In this document: positions 36,501 to 48,221 of the stretch, one piece after another
Numbering within the stretch: the first letter of the stretch is position 1
Layout: each line of letters opens with the position of its first letter
Assembly: GCA_038049695.1 (NCBI GenBank)
Contig: CP142451.1
Coordinates: forward strand, 12,832,001 to 12,896,000
DNA from: Cinnamomum chago
Lineage: Eukaryota; Streptophyta; Magnoliopsida; Laurales; Lauraceae
DNA length: 64,000 nt
Reading direction: 5' to 3'
Translations under genes and position numbers: made by a program
Notes under the pieces: model-generated
What the model saw: the letters and a program-made list of their open reading frames with translations, nothing else
Databases searched by the model: none
Told to the model about the DNA's origin: nothing

Positions 36501-39437
36501 TGAGTAAGCCTATATCGTCTTGTATTTGTATGTAAGTTTTTGTTATTTGATTTCTTCTTCATTTTAATTCATTTCAACTAATGAACTAAAATGTCAAATA
36601 TTAGATTTTATGAGTTTCCCTTTTCCACGTCTATAGTATTATCAGTAAAATTAGATTCAACATGCATACTAAGAAGTAAGAATTGCTAGTAGTTGTTGCC
36701 TATGGCATGCTATGGTTACAGTGGAGTCTGCATTTGATATTTAGGGCCTGTTTCTTTACTGAAATTCCTACCTCCAGAATTTAGAAATTCTCCAACACGT
36801 GGAATTACTGAATCCTCCTTTGAACTTTATTAGCATCCAGAAATTCAAGTAAAACAGCAAAGAGGTTGGAATTCCATAGGTCATTCGAGACTTTTTAGGT
36901 GGCTAGGATTTTGGAATTTTGGTGAAGAAATCCATGTTTCAAATTCTTAGGGACAAACCATCAAATTCTTAGGGACAAACCATCAGTCCATGAATTCCCA
37001 AAACACCCAATTCTTGTTAGAAACTCCGGTAAAAGAGCAGGCCTTTAGTTTATTGTGCACGAACTTCCTCTTAAAGCCCTACGTCATTATTATTTTCGTT
37101 CTCTCCCTTTGTTGCTTCCTATTACTTATAATTGTTACTTTTTTCTGAACAAAATATGCTTAAGAATTTCTGACTGGGTTTGAACTGTTGTCCTAAACTT
37201 GGACTGTTTTAGGGAAGGGTAGACCAACCATGGAGTGGCCTCTTAGATTAAAAATTGCACTGGGGTCTGCGAAAGGCCTTGCATATTTGCACGAGGACTG
37301 TGAGTTTTCTCCTTTCAATATTTTGCTATGTCTGTAATTTATTATCTACTTTTGCTTTATAAAGTGGTAATCTTGTACCCTTTTTTGCACTAAAGTAAAT
37401 TCTATCTACAGGTCATCCTAAAATTATTCATCGTGATATTAAGGCATCCAACATTCTCCTTGATTTCAAGTTTGAAGCGCAGGCATGTCTCCTATCTTTT
37501 GTTATTCGTTGGTCCATGATGCATTTTGAATTTAGCAATTTTAGAAAACCACGTGCATCTCATTAAGGCATAATGTTTCTTTGAGTAAATTAGTGTTTGT
37601 TGAATTATATTCAGTTGGCAAGCAAACAACAAATCTATTATTCGACCCGGTTATGCGGAAAAAGCATGGAAGAACTAGTGATACTTTTTAACAACCTGTT
37701 ACCGTAGGAAAGTCCTAGATCCTGCAATTAATTCTTCAAGTTGCTGATGGCATTAGTTTTATCGCTGATTTCATACCAAAGTGGTTCTTATTTTTTATTT
37801 CTCAATGTTCTGCTTTTGTATACCTAGATTATTAAATTTGACTTCCTATGCAGGTTGCAGACTTTGGGCTGGCCAAATTTACTTCCGATACCAATACCCA
37901 TGTCTCTACGCGAGTAATGGGTACTTTTGGGTGAGTTTTATTATTTGGTTTCTGCAATCTTTGATCTACCATTTCAATAGTAGTCCTTATTTATTTATTT
38001 ATTTGTTTTCCGTAGTTCCTCTTGATAAGAACACTTCATGTGTTGAAATATTGCTAAGAAACAAATTTGTAATCAATGTTCTTAAAAGAGTCATTATAAT
38101 ATCCTGGTTGCTTATTATATGTATCCTTTGCAACCTTTCTTATTTTGTGTTGTTTTATGCTCTTTATTCACAGTTATTTAGCTCCAGAATATGCATCAAG
38201 TGGCAAACTCACTGATAAATCGGATGTCTTTTCTTTTGGGGTGATGCTTCTAGAGCTTATTACCGGACGCCGACCAGTTGATACAACTCAATCCTACATG
38301 GATGATAGCTTGGTAGACTGGGTTAGTGTCACTTGTCTCCTTGTGTGCAATTGGCAAATGCAGAATTTGCTTCCCTTTAATTGTATTGTTGCCTCTGCTT
38401 TTTTATCTTAAATAGTTACCTGCTACTTATTGTGGTTCCATTCTTACTCTGCTTCCTATTTTTTGTAACTAAATTTAATGTGAAATTGACAGATTTTGGT
38501 TGGCTTTATGTTCTACAGGCAAGGCCTTTACTCACACAGTCATTGGAAGAAGGCAATTATGATTCACTTGTTGATCAACGCTTGCAGAAGAATTACAACC
38601 CTAATGAAATGGCCAGAATGGTTGCTTGTGCTGCCGCTTGTGTTCGCCATTCCGCACGTCGTCGACCACGTATGAGTCAGGTACTATCTAAAGCAATTGA
38701 ATTACTTTGAACATTTTATTTTTTTTCTGTTTTAGATGCTTTTATCGGTTTGATTTAAACCAGTTGACCAGTGCTTTTCATCTATATGGTATGAGTGAAA
38801 TCAGTTGATTGAGTTTAATTTGTTCTATACTGTGGGAACACTTTATTCTGCAGCACCCTACCATCTCTCTCTTTTTCTTTTTTTTTCCTGTCTCATGGGG
38901 TCATCTGGATGTACCCTGTATATCCTGATATGATATTGTGATTAACTACGTCTTACATTCTAGCTTTGAAACGCCACTACATGTTTTGCCCAACTGAAAC
39001 TCAAATATTCTTATAGTAAATTGTCTAAACTCTGATTTCAAGTATTCCTGATTCGAAGTAGGGTCAAGTAGGGTCTTCAAATCCATGTTTATCAACTAAT
39101 GATGTAGCTAATGAAACAGATCATCCGGGCATTGGAAGGGGATGTATCTCTAGATGCTCTAAACGAAGGTGTCACCCCTGGGCACAGCACCCTTTATTCA
39201 CATGGTAGCTCAGATTATGATTCTAGCCAATACAATGAAGACATAAAAAAGTTTAGGAAAATGGCATTGGCTACAAGCCAAGAATATGGTGGAAGCAGTG
39301 AATACAGCGGTCCTGGCACCAGCGAGTATGGTCTCAACCCTTCTGCATCCAGTAGCGAAGGTCAAAACACCCAAGAAATGGAGACGAGGAAAATGAAAAA
39401 GGACGGCCAGGGTCGGGGTTACAGTGGAAGCCCATGA
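33566..39437 (+). CDS. PERK: PERK-type proline-rich extensin-like receptor kinase, 8 exons, 703 aa
   Basis: Exons: 33566-34295, 35600-36118, 37213-37299, 37412-37482, 37854-37930, 38174-38321, 38519-38680, 39120-39437. They sum to 2112 nt in frame, ending TGA. The extracellular part (1 to about 190) is rich in Ser-Pro repeats with no obvious cleaved signal peptide, as usual for PERKs. One membrane span (about 194-217) is followed by CCKKKRRR. The kinase domain (about 332-608) has GQGGFG, Lys358, HRD (452-454; an RD kinase), DFG (472-474) and APEY, so it looks active. The tail holds the conserved [18 protein letters not shown] stretch. Sequence and intron positions resemble Arabidopsis PERK1, a wall-associated plasma-membrane kinase linked to wound or growth sensing; the exact orthologue is uncertain. 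Intron 4 (37483-37853) starts with GC instead of GT. Confidence 0.93.
33608..33715 (+). repeat. Perfect 54-bp tandem duplication coding 18 residues of the PERK ectodomain
   Basis: Copies at 33608-33661 and 33662-33715 encode [18 protein letters not shown] twice, including an N-glycosylation sequon NAT in each. A second in-frame repeat of 36 bp, with one change, lies at about 34012-34083. Confidence 0.9.
34515..34610. repeat. Perfect 48-bp tandem duplication in PERK intron 1
   Basis: Units 34515-34562 and 34563-34610, starting 'acttatttttaggggtgaag'. It lies about 220 bp after the exon 1 donor. Confidence 0.85.
36744..37044. mobile_element. Tourist-like MITE in PERK intron 2
   Basis: The start GGGCCTGTTTCTTTAC and the reverse-complemented end AGGCCTGCTCTTTTACCGG are inverted ends. 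TTA flanks both sides (36741-36743 and 37045-37047), as for PIF/Harbinger-type Tourist elements. It contains a 22-bp direct tandem repeat near 36940-36983. Confidence 0.7.
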
Positions 39438-39576
39438 AGCCAATTATTATTTACCTGTAAAAAAATTTGCTTTTACTTTTTTCTCAGTCTTTGCTTCATT
39501 CCGACAAGAATACATGAATTGTGAGATATGGTTTTCGATTGCTGAGATTTTCTGTTGAAGTCTGTATTTTGTTAGA

Positions 39577-39582
39577 AATAAA
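39577..39582 (+). terminator. Poly(A) signal of the PERK gene
   Basis: AATAAA 140 bp after the stop codon, preceded by TG-rich sequence. It is the first canonical hexamer downstream. Confidence 0.5.
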
Positions 39583-42500
39583 AGAAAGTGTACTATTCAT
39601 TGTTTTAATAGCTGGTTCCTTTTAAGGTAAGCTAGTTTATACACTGGCATTCATTGACAATTATGTGTGTGTCTGTGGGTGGGTCACCGAGAGTTGAATT
39701 GAATTGGAAATTTGATTAGATTTATTTGAGTACATGACAAGCACAGGCAGCTGTGTTGCATGTTAAAGCCGTCCTTTTTTGGAGTATATATCAAACAATC
39801 CTAAAGTCTCAATTTAATAAAACGACCAACAAATATATAAAATAAGACAGTGGCATTTTTCTTCATAGTGGTAGAGGTGTGCATAACATGATATTCTCAC
39901 GTAATACTCTGATCAAGAACTTCCCCATCATTGGGTGGTGGCTAAATTAGGTTTTGGTCGTTGTTGACCAAACAACCCAAAGGTCTTGTTTGTTTCTGCG
40001 CTCCAAAATAAAATTTGGTGGTTTTGACTTTTACCAAAATGCCACCACCTTCAGGGTGTTGTGCTGCAGCTCACGTTGGTGATAGGCTGGTTGTCGCTTT
40101 CTTCCCATTTGGCTTGACTTCCTCTTCATGACTTTTGCCATCCACCGCTCTCATCTTTGAAAGAAAGAGAGATGAAAAAAAAAAGCTGAGAAGATTCCAT
40201 TATAGTGGGGGAACCAACCACTGAGGAAAATATAGGCTACTAGCAACTCTGCACTTTCATTGTTGCAAGTTGGTTGTGGGTCCCACCTAGATTATATTCC
40301 ATATGAGCACAATCTGATGAATGAAAACTTTGTGTGGCCATTCTAGAGCTGAGGACTAGTAAAGGGTTTGGGCCTCATCCATTTATGAATTGGCATCTTG
40401 GACAACAAATTGACCTAAAGAGTCATGCAATCCTGTGCCTAGGCACTGATCTAACAAAATGCTAGTGCAATTTGTAAGTGTTATCTTTCAGCAACTTGCT
40501 CAATGGGTCTCAACAAGCTTCTCTGGGTTTCTCGATGAGTCCAACCAGAAAAACATGGTGGGTGTGGGTAGTTATGTTAGGTAATGCATGAGTGTCACGT
40601 CCGGCTTCCTCTCCTTGCCTAAAAGGCATCTGCAAACAATTAATTTATTTTTCTTCATTTCGTGGAAAACCATATTATGTGGAGGAGACAAAAACCTTTT
40701 GGCTCTCTTTTGATTTCAACGTCACACAAACACATCCTATGGTGTTTTTTTGCCGGTTTAGATTTTTGAAACTCATCTATATTGTACTTCACTGTTACTC
40801 TCATTTCCCCTTTAATAATTGAGGATTTGAACTTTATGTGCTCTACTTATACACCCATGGCCCAAACAATTTGAGCTGCTTGTGAATTACAGACTTACAA
40901 TTATGTTTATGGAAAACCAACCACATGTGTTTTGCTCTTTAGCATAATCAAACTAACAGTCAAATCAAAGACTGATAGTTGAAAGATACATGTAACCTGA
41001 GTGCGATCCAGCATCTCTCTCTTGTTTCAATACTCTCCCTTTCCAGTCTCAAAAGATTATGGTGACAAGTAGTGAGAGGTTGGATAGGAATTGTGCAACA
41101 TCAAGCTTTTAAGGGCCGCAATCATATACATATTTTCCTTAGTAAAATCTACTTTTAAAGAGAATAATTCTTCTCTTAAATAGGTTTTGTAAAATATAGG
41201 AGACAAGGGTTTTTTTTTTTTTTTTTTCACTAAAAGGAGCAGAGAATATGAACTTTTTCTTTATAGTAAAACTGATTTTTTTATTAATAATAAATTGACC
41301 TCCAACTATATAACAATATTATTTATTTATAAAATTCCTATTCTATTCAAATTCAATTACAGCAAAAAAAAAAAATCACTATATAAAAAAGAGTAGTTCT
41401 CATCGCACCTGAAATTCTCTCCTTATTTCCACCTAGTGGTAAGGGTGCCCCTGGGCTGGGTTGGGTCAGATTGAAGCATATCCAAGCGTGACTGACTCTA
41501 CAAACACCCTAATCAAAGCCCAACACATGCTATAAGTGCCTGGCTCAAGCCCGGCCCGCCTTGAACAAGCCAGGCCCTAGCACGTCCATTTAATTAATTG
41601 GGCCTGAGCACAATTTGCAACAATAAAATTGACATATAGATCTTAAATTGAAATACAGAACAATCTTAAATCCAATCACCTCTTGGAAACATTCATAGAG
41701 ATCTTACCTAACATATGATTTGGCTACGTCGTTGCTTCGAGCTTTCTATCATTTAATCTAAGTTCATCCAAATACTAAATAGGACCCAGGGCCAGCCCTG
41801 AGCAAGGGCTGTAAGTGCCCTTGCCCCGCGCCCATTTTTCAGGGGGGTCCAAAATCCCTTCTACCTTTTATTTTCTTTTCAATTATTTGGTGGGGGCATG
41901 GCTCATCCAATTGATTTCATCGTCCTGGGTATCAATAGACACATCATCAAATCATCTGAGAGTGCTTATTGCATCACTTATTTGAACATCCATCAGTGGG
42001 GCCCACCAATGATATTTAATATTTGATGGCTGAAATTCTGGGCGAATCTGATCTAGCGTTGGGATGATTTGGGGCTTTTTTTTTTACAAACAGATCATCA
42101 AGTCTTCAGCCCTTCACCCGTTCTTCTCATCTGTTAGTGGGGCCAACCAATGATTTTTTATTCCCCATATATGATGCTTAAATTCTGGTCGGAGTTCTCT
42201 TTCTTCTCTTTTTTTTCAAATAGTTATACTTGGGCATCATCAATCCATTGTCAATTTTTCACATCAATGGGGCCCACTAATGATATTACTCTTGCCCTGG
42301 GCCCTGAAAAATTCAAAACCTGCCCTGATAGGACCGAATCTTAAATTCAAACCCGACTCGAGTACTAAAACCTTACACCCAAACCGAGCTCAAAGCGGGC
42401 TGGCCCAAACTACATGGTGGAAATTCAGCATTTTCTCCTTGTCGAAACTCATCTTCACTAGCAACAAGGAATTCATGAGAAATGAATTTCCAGCAATCAG

Positions 42501-42660
42501 CATGCAGGATGCATGGCGTTTCGGTAATTTTGATCCAAAATGATGGCAATTACGTAATTTCGACACAAAATTGCGACCGTTTGTTCACGGAGACTCTTCC
42601 GTTATAACTTTGGTCAGTTCGTTCTCATCCGTCCTCCCCTGACAGAGAAAAAAACAATTA
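39583..42660. other. Intergenic DNA between PERK and RABG3
   Basis: No gene seen. The stretch from about 41450 to 42420 has GGGCTGG/CCAGGCCC-rich motifs typical of degraded hAT-type repeats, and repeated 'ggggcccaccaatgatat' blocks (near 41998, 42139 and 42269), pointing to a worn repeat. T and A homopolymers occur near 41211 and 41364. Confidence 0.45.
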
Positions 42661-42698
42661 CTCCCTCTCTCTCTCTCTCTCTCTTTCTCTCTCCATTT
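42661..42698 (+). promoter_or_regulatory. CT-repeat leader just upstream of RABG3
   Basis: A (CT)n tract about 90-125 bp before the ATG. Pyrimidine patches of this kind mark plant transcription starts or 5' UTRs. Its role here is inferred from position only. Confidence 0.4.
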
Positions 42699-42787
42699 TT
42701 ACGTGGAGAATCCTAGGATTTGAAATCTCAAGACGTAAAGGGAACCCAGAAAACCCTAAATACAAGAAATCTAGGGCTACAGAATCC

Positions 42788-45700
42788 ATGGCTTCTAGAA
42801 GGCGGATGCTTCTAAAGGTCATTATCCTCGGCGATAGCGGGTCTGTTTTCAGTTTTTCTTCCTTTCTCTGATTTCCCACCAAATTAGGGTTTTATCTCTT
42901 TTGGAGTTTGGCTTCTTATGATATTCATTGCCTTTTGGGTGATTTTTTTTTTTTTTTATAATATGATTTTAGGGTTTGGTGGATCTGCTGTTGATCATCT
43001 TTAAATTTCTTTGTAATTGTGTTTTTGAGTTCTGACTTCTTCTTGTAATTGCACTTGTTGGTTGTTTGATAGGGTTGGGAAGACATCTCTGATGAATCAG
43101 TATCCTTAAAACACTAGATCTCGTTTTAGTTTTCTTTTGAAATTCATATTTAATTTCGTGTTTTAGGGTTTTTTTTTTTTTTTTTGGGAGTGTGATTTGT
43201 TTGTGTTAACAGCTGCAATCAGATATGTGAATAAGAAGTTCAGCAATCAGTATAAAGCGACAATTGGCGCAGATTTCTTGACGAAAGAAGTTCAGTTTGA
43301 AGATCGACTGTTCACATTGCAGGTTAGTTATGCTTGTGCCATCAAATCGTGACTCTTTGATTCGGTTATTTGATTTTATGGCATTGTTGTTGTTTGTTCC
43401 TTGTATTTTTTTTCCCTTTGCAGTTACCATAAACTTATTTAAAATATATATATTCTCAAGTGTTATTATGAATTATTGATTTTATAACAAACTTTTGTGG
43501 GGATGTGAAAAGAGATGAAACTATTTTGAGAACTGAAGCTCAAGAGATACCGCGGAGATATTCATTTTGATACCTAGACTTAATAATTAGTATGGATGGA
43601 GAGATTGAGGAAGATGTCAAACATAAGATAATCCAGATGGTTGAAGTGGATAATTACTTTTATTAAGTATTTTTTGATTGTTTCACTTCAACAAGATTGA
43701 AGGAAGAATTTTATAGGACAATGACTGGACCAAATATGGTATGTGTAGCATAATGTTTGGCGCAATCTGGATCCACGATTGACGCATAGATCAATCTTCC
43801 GAAGGATTGATTGAATCCGAAGATTGATTCAGCCACTAGGGTACCCCACAAGAGGAGAAGACACCATGAGCGATAAATCTCAAAGAAAACTTTTAAATGA
43901 TAAAATAATCAGCACTGCATTACAATGAGGCCTAACATCCTTATATAGAGGAATTGGCTTAATCCCTAAGCAACAATATTTCGTAATATCTGAATAATGC
44001 CTAAAATAAAATAGGAAACTCACTAATAATAATCCTGAACCAATTAAACTGCTAAATAAATGGATGTCCCATTGGGCCTATGGGCTGGGCCCAATGGGTT
44101 GGCCGACCTATTGTTTGGCCTACATCAATGTTGGCTTATTAAAAAGCAACACATGCACACAATGAGTGTAGTAGAGATGAGAATGTTGAGATGGATGTGT
44201 GGTAAAACTAGGAAAGATAGAATCAGAAATGTGTGCTTCAAGAGCATTCAGGGGTAGCATTAGTAGGTGATAAATTAAGGGGAACTTGTTTGAGATGGTT
44301 TGGACACGTCCAACGTAGGTCAACAATAGTGCTGTTGAGAAAAAAATTTCTATGCATGTTAATGGCCCACCTAGGAGAAGGGATAAGCCGAAGATGACAT
44401 AGATGGAAGTAGTAAATGATGGATTTGAAAAAATGCAACCTATCCAAGGATTTGTCTCTAGATAGATCAGAATGGATAAAAAGAACTCATGTAGCCAATC
44501 CCAACATAGTTGGGACAAGGATTTGATGGTGGTGGTGATTAGAGCATGTTCATATAAGGTCAGAAACAACCCCTGCAACACGAATTGAAGGGTTACAAGT
44601 TCAAGGAAGTTGAAGGGGGAGACCACTAGCCCGAAAGGATTAGTCCAGCCCAAAAGGTTGGGAACCCTCCGATAGCAAAAAAAAGAGGAGACCACTAAAG
44701 AAATTAGTTGAAGTAATGAGAAAAGGCATGTTAACATGTGGAGCGACTAATGGCTTTAAATAGTGTGCAGTTGAAGTTTAAAACACACAAAGGTGACCCT
44801 AACTAGATGAGATGAAGCGAAGACAATGGTTTGTGATATGGATTTGGCTAGTTTGAGTGTATAGCATAACTTACAGTTAATAGATAGTAGTTAAAGAGTA
44901 TCATCCCATATATGTGTGTGTTTTTTTTTGCAACCCGTACATTACATACTCGTCCACACACATGCACACACTCACAGTTCTGTAGTTAGGTAAGGTTTTC
45001 CCACTCTTATATTTTTTTTAAAGCTCCCGATTAGACTATATTTGTAGGGCTCTTTTTAGTGGGTCCCAGATTTTGGGGATGAGGCTCTAATTGATTAGGC
45101 AACCTCACTTTGGAGTTCATGGCCCTACACTTCAGGTCATTGATTTTGTTGGTGCACACACGCACATATGCTTTATGCCAATTCTGGCAACTCTCATACG
45201 CGCACACTCTGTATGCCATTTCTGGCAACTCATACAGTCATACTTTACATATGCCTTGCACATGCTGATGTGTTTCTTATTGTAAGCCCAAATAAAGTTA
45301 TCAGATCTATGATTTTGTAAATTGTGTTCTAAGATTTTGGAGGTCTTAATAATGCTTGTGCAGGTTGATTGCATTGGTAGTGAACTTCTAGAAAATGTAG
45401 TAATAATTTACCAATAGCATCTCAAACAGAAATATATTTGTTGTTTTTATTTAAGGTGACTAAAAGATGTGGCTATAATTTACAGATATGGGACACAGCT
45501 GGTCAAGAAAGGTTTCAAAGTCTTGGTGTGGCTTTCTATCGTGGTGCAGACTGCTGTGTACTTGTGTATGATGTTAATGTGATGAAGTCGTTCGATGACC
45601 TCAACAATTGGCGGGAAGAGTTTCTAATTCAGGCAAGTGTTATCTATCCATTCTGAGCACCAAAGCCTGAGAAACATATAAATGGCTGACTTTACTATGG

Positions 45701-48221
45701 TGGCTAATATATAGGCAAGCCCCTCAGACCCTGAGAACTTTCCGTTTGTGGTATTGGGTAACAAGGTAGATGTGGATGGTGGCAACAGCAGAGTGGTAAG
45801 ATATCTTGTCTTCTATTTTCTATCTATGAAATACAGTTGCACAACTAACTTTTCAAAACACTTCCAGATTTGTTCAGTCTAGTCAGTTTACCTCCTCCTG
45901 ACATTCTTGTTTATTTGTTTTTAAGTAATGATTTCATTGGTAAGTCAAGAAAAATAAAATGAAATACTCTAGATGCAGAGATTCCCATATACATAAAGAC
46001 ACTCTATAACAAATATTCCTTATTTAGCAATATATATATATATATATATATATATTTAAGAACTCAAACTCTTGCATTCTCACAAACACCCATGTGTCTA
46101 ACCAGCTGACTTACAGCCAGGGCACTTAGGCCAGTCTTGTTTGGTCACAACTCACAACAAAATAGTTGAAAAAAGTGATACATGTTAAAAGAGGAACTTC
46201 TGACTAATTTGACATGTCCACAATCTTATCCATAATGCATGCTTGATACTCCAAGATATGGGTACAAATTGAATTGATTTCCACCATAAAATGCCCATCA
46301 CCAGCCACTACTGAAATTTGTAGACCTTGGAGGACTTTGTTGTTGTTGTTGTGATTGTTATTATTGTTTTGATTAATTTTATTAGAATTCCATTAAAATT
46401 TTGAGAATTATTAAACCTTAAGAGTGCTCTCACCTGCTCTCCATTTTATTACGGACTGGACTGTGAAGTGTGAATGCAGATACTACTTAACCTTTATTAT
46501 TTCTAGAACCACTCCTAATGTATGTCATTCCTTGCCTGGTGAAGTACCATTGAAGTTTAGTTTGATATAGAGTCAGCTCATATTTTCACAGACGCCGTGC
46601 TATCTTCTTTACTACCATCACTACCAACCTCCTGAACTTGATTTTCTGCATGCTTGCATGCATCTATCCTTGGAAGAAGTTTCAAGAATTATTTTACCAG
46701 CTTGATGGTGTTTGTTCACAAGAATTAACTTCACAGCCTTATTATATTTTATTGATCTGTTTGTGCTTCCTGTTCTCTTCATTATTTTGGGTGCATTTTG
46801 TTTTGTCCTGCCTGGATTTCAGGTGTCCGAAAAGAAGGCAAAGGCATGGTGTGCTTCCAAGGGGAACATTCCCTACTTTGAGACCTCTGCGAAGGAGGGT
46901 TTCAATGTTGAAGCTGCTTTCGAGTGTATAGCAAAGAATGCTCTCAAGAACGAACCTGAAGAAGAAATGTAAGTAGTCCTGCCGTTTTCTGTGATTCTCA
47001 TTACCATTCATTTGATTTGATGCTAAAAATTCCGAGAGTATGATGCCCCTAGTGACAGCTCAATTTCATAATGCAGCAGCTGTGGTTTGTACCTACTGGA
47101 ATTCTGGATGGGATTATTTCATTGCATGAATTTAATGAACAGAAAAATAATATGCTCTATTGAAAAAATGCACTACTCGTACTTATTTGATTGGTTTTCC
47201 TAATAATTGTCTTTATTTTACTGGCATTACCTGTTGGCTTTATTTGGATGCTTGGATTTCTATGGAAATGTACCTTTTAATTATTTGAGAATGAGGTATA
47301 TTTTCATATGCATTTGAAAATCTGAGTTTTTACCAACTTATTTGACCCTACTTATTTGAGTAGATAAGTTAAAACTAAATAAGCGGGTTAATGGCGGAGA
47401 TACGAAGCTGATAGGATATGTACCTGCCATGGAAATGGGCATTCCAAACACCACTACTTTCTGTATACCTGAAACTATGGTTCATGTCCATGGAAATGGA
47501 AGTAACCAAACACAGCCATTGTGTCTAAGCCTTCCTTAAGAGTGTCTTTAAGTACAGTCTTGATTTCAATTGTTTGATATTTTGGCACAACCAATGGTCA
47601 TTCTGATATTAAAGTATCTACTGGATGGGAATCTGCACTTGGTGGGATAATGCTGTTTGTGCTTTTCTGCCTCTGATTATTAATAGCGCTGATCATTGGC
47701 ATCAACCTGAGGCAAACAAGTGAGGAAAACAGGTTCTTCCTATTTCTGTCCAGAGCCCCAAAACAATGGATAGAATATAATTACTTGCTACAATGTTAAG
47801 GCGGTTTCTGATTTGAGTTGACATCAAAACGCAACCTGAACATAGGCCATTTGAGTTCATTTCTTTTCTTCAGTTCAAGGATTTCTATCAACTTGGTCGA
47901 GAAATAAGCCTACAGCTTCCCTGCAGGTCTTATTTGAACCTTCCTGCAGAAGAATAATTCAGAATGTTGGGAAAACTAAACAGATTGGGCATTCAAACTA
48001 GTTCTGAAAACTTGGCCGACTCAGGCCGGTCACTGTTTTAAAATTTATGGACTGAAACCTCTCTCTCTCTCTCTCTCTCTAATCATTTAATTGACATGGT
48101 CTTTGTCGTGTGATAATCATTTAATTGACATTGTCTTTTTTGACTGTGAAGATATCTCCCGGACACCATTGATGTAGCAGGTGGAGGTAGGCAGCAGAGA
48201 TCATCAGGTTGCGAGTGTTAG
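42788..48221 (+). CDS. RABG3: RABG3/Rab7-type small GTPase, 7 exons, 207 aa
   Basis: Exons: 42788-42840, 43073-43099, 43223-43322, 45486-45632, 45715-45795, 46823-46968, 48152-48221. They total 624 nt, ending TAG. Motifs: P-loop GDSGVGKTS (15-23), effector Thr40 in [16 protein letters not shown] (62-68), NKVD (125-128), SAK (158-160) and a C-terminal CEC for double geranylgeranylation. The length equals the usual plant Rab7. Rab7/RABG3 drives late endosome-to-vacuole fusion by GTP switching; vacuolar membrane location is known for the family. Glycine at 18 and Gln67 are intact, so the switch should work. Exon 2 is only 27 nt and intron 2 has U12-type signals. Intron 4 (45633-45714, 82 nt) uses a GC donor (CAG then GCAAGT). 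Intron 3 (2.16 kb) is swollen by LINE and SINE debris. Confidence 0.95.
43100..43222 (+). other. U12-type (minor spliceosome) intron candidate in RABG3
   Basis: The donor GTATCCTTA matches the U12 consensus (R)TATCCTTT at eight of nine positions. A branch-like TGTGTTAAC (43202-43210) agrees with TTCCTTAAC at six of nine and lies 12 nt before the AG. There is no strong polypyrimidine tract directly before the acceptor, as usual for U12 introns. The frame demands exactly this donor: exon 2 ends CA and exon 3 adds A to make Gln27. Confidence 0.75.
44160..44545 (+). mobile_element. Degenerate 3' end of a LINE
   Basis: Translation in plus frames gives [19 protein letters not shown], then later WFGHVQ-like and PKMTWMEVV-like pieces, then the 'caacatagttgggacaagg' and 'ggtggtggtg' tail. 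This is typical of the RT C-terminus and 3' end of plant LINEs. Several stops and frameshifts show it is dead. It lies in intron 3 of RABG3, same strand as the gene. Confidence 0.75.
44600..44684 (+). mobile_element. 3' part of a SINE related to 19618-19834
   Basis: The block 'agcccgaaaggattagtc' followed by 'ccaaaaggtt' and an A run at 44677-44684 closely matches the minus-strand 3' body of the SINE at 19.6 kb. No A box is recognisable, so this copy looks 5'-truncated or worn. Confidence 0.6.
46050..46130 (-). repeat. Second copy of the tRNA-like SINE head
   Basis: On the minus strand, 'GTCAGCTGGTTAG' (A-box area) and 'GAGTTTGAG' (B-box area) line up with the 12120-12200 copy at the same spacing. 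An (AT)n run at about 46030-46055 takes the place of a poly(A) tail. It lies in intron 5 of RABG3. Confidence 0.5.
47236..47517. mobile_element. MITE in RABG3 intron 6
   Basis: The start GGCTTTATTTGGATGCTTGG and the reverse-complemented end GGCTGTGTTTGGTTACTTCC are inverted ends around 282 bp. The middle holds an imperfect palindrome around 'acctacttatttgagtagat'. The target duplication is unclear, so it could be Tourist- or hAT-type. Confidence 0.6.

Noticed and set aside
37483..37492. Alternative GT donor at the 'catgtct' after PERK exon 4
   Set aside because: Using that GT shifts the frame ahead of VADFGLAK, destroying the kinase; the GC donor is the only one consistent with the family.
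44120..44737. 205-residue open frame on the minus strand in RABG3 intron 3
   Set aside because: Antisense of a degenerate LINE 3' end; no family resemblance in this orientation.
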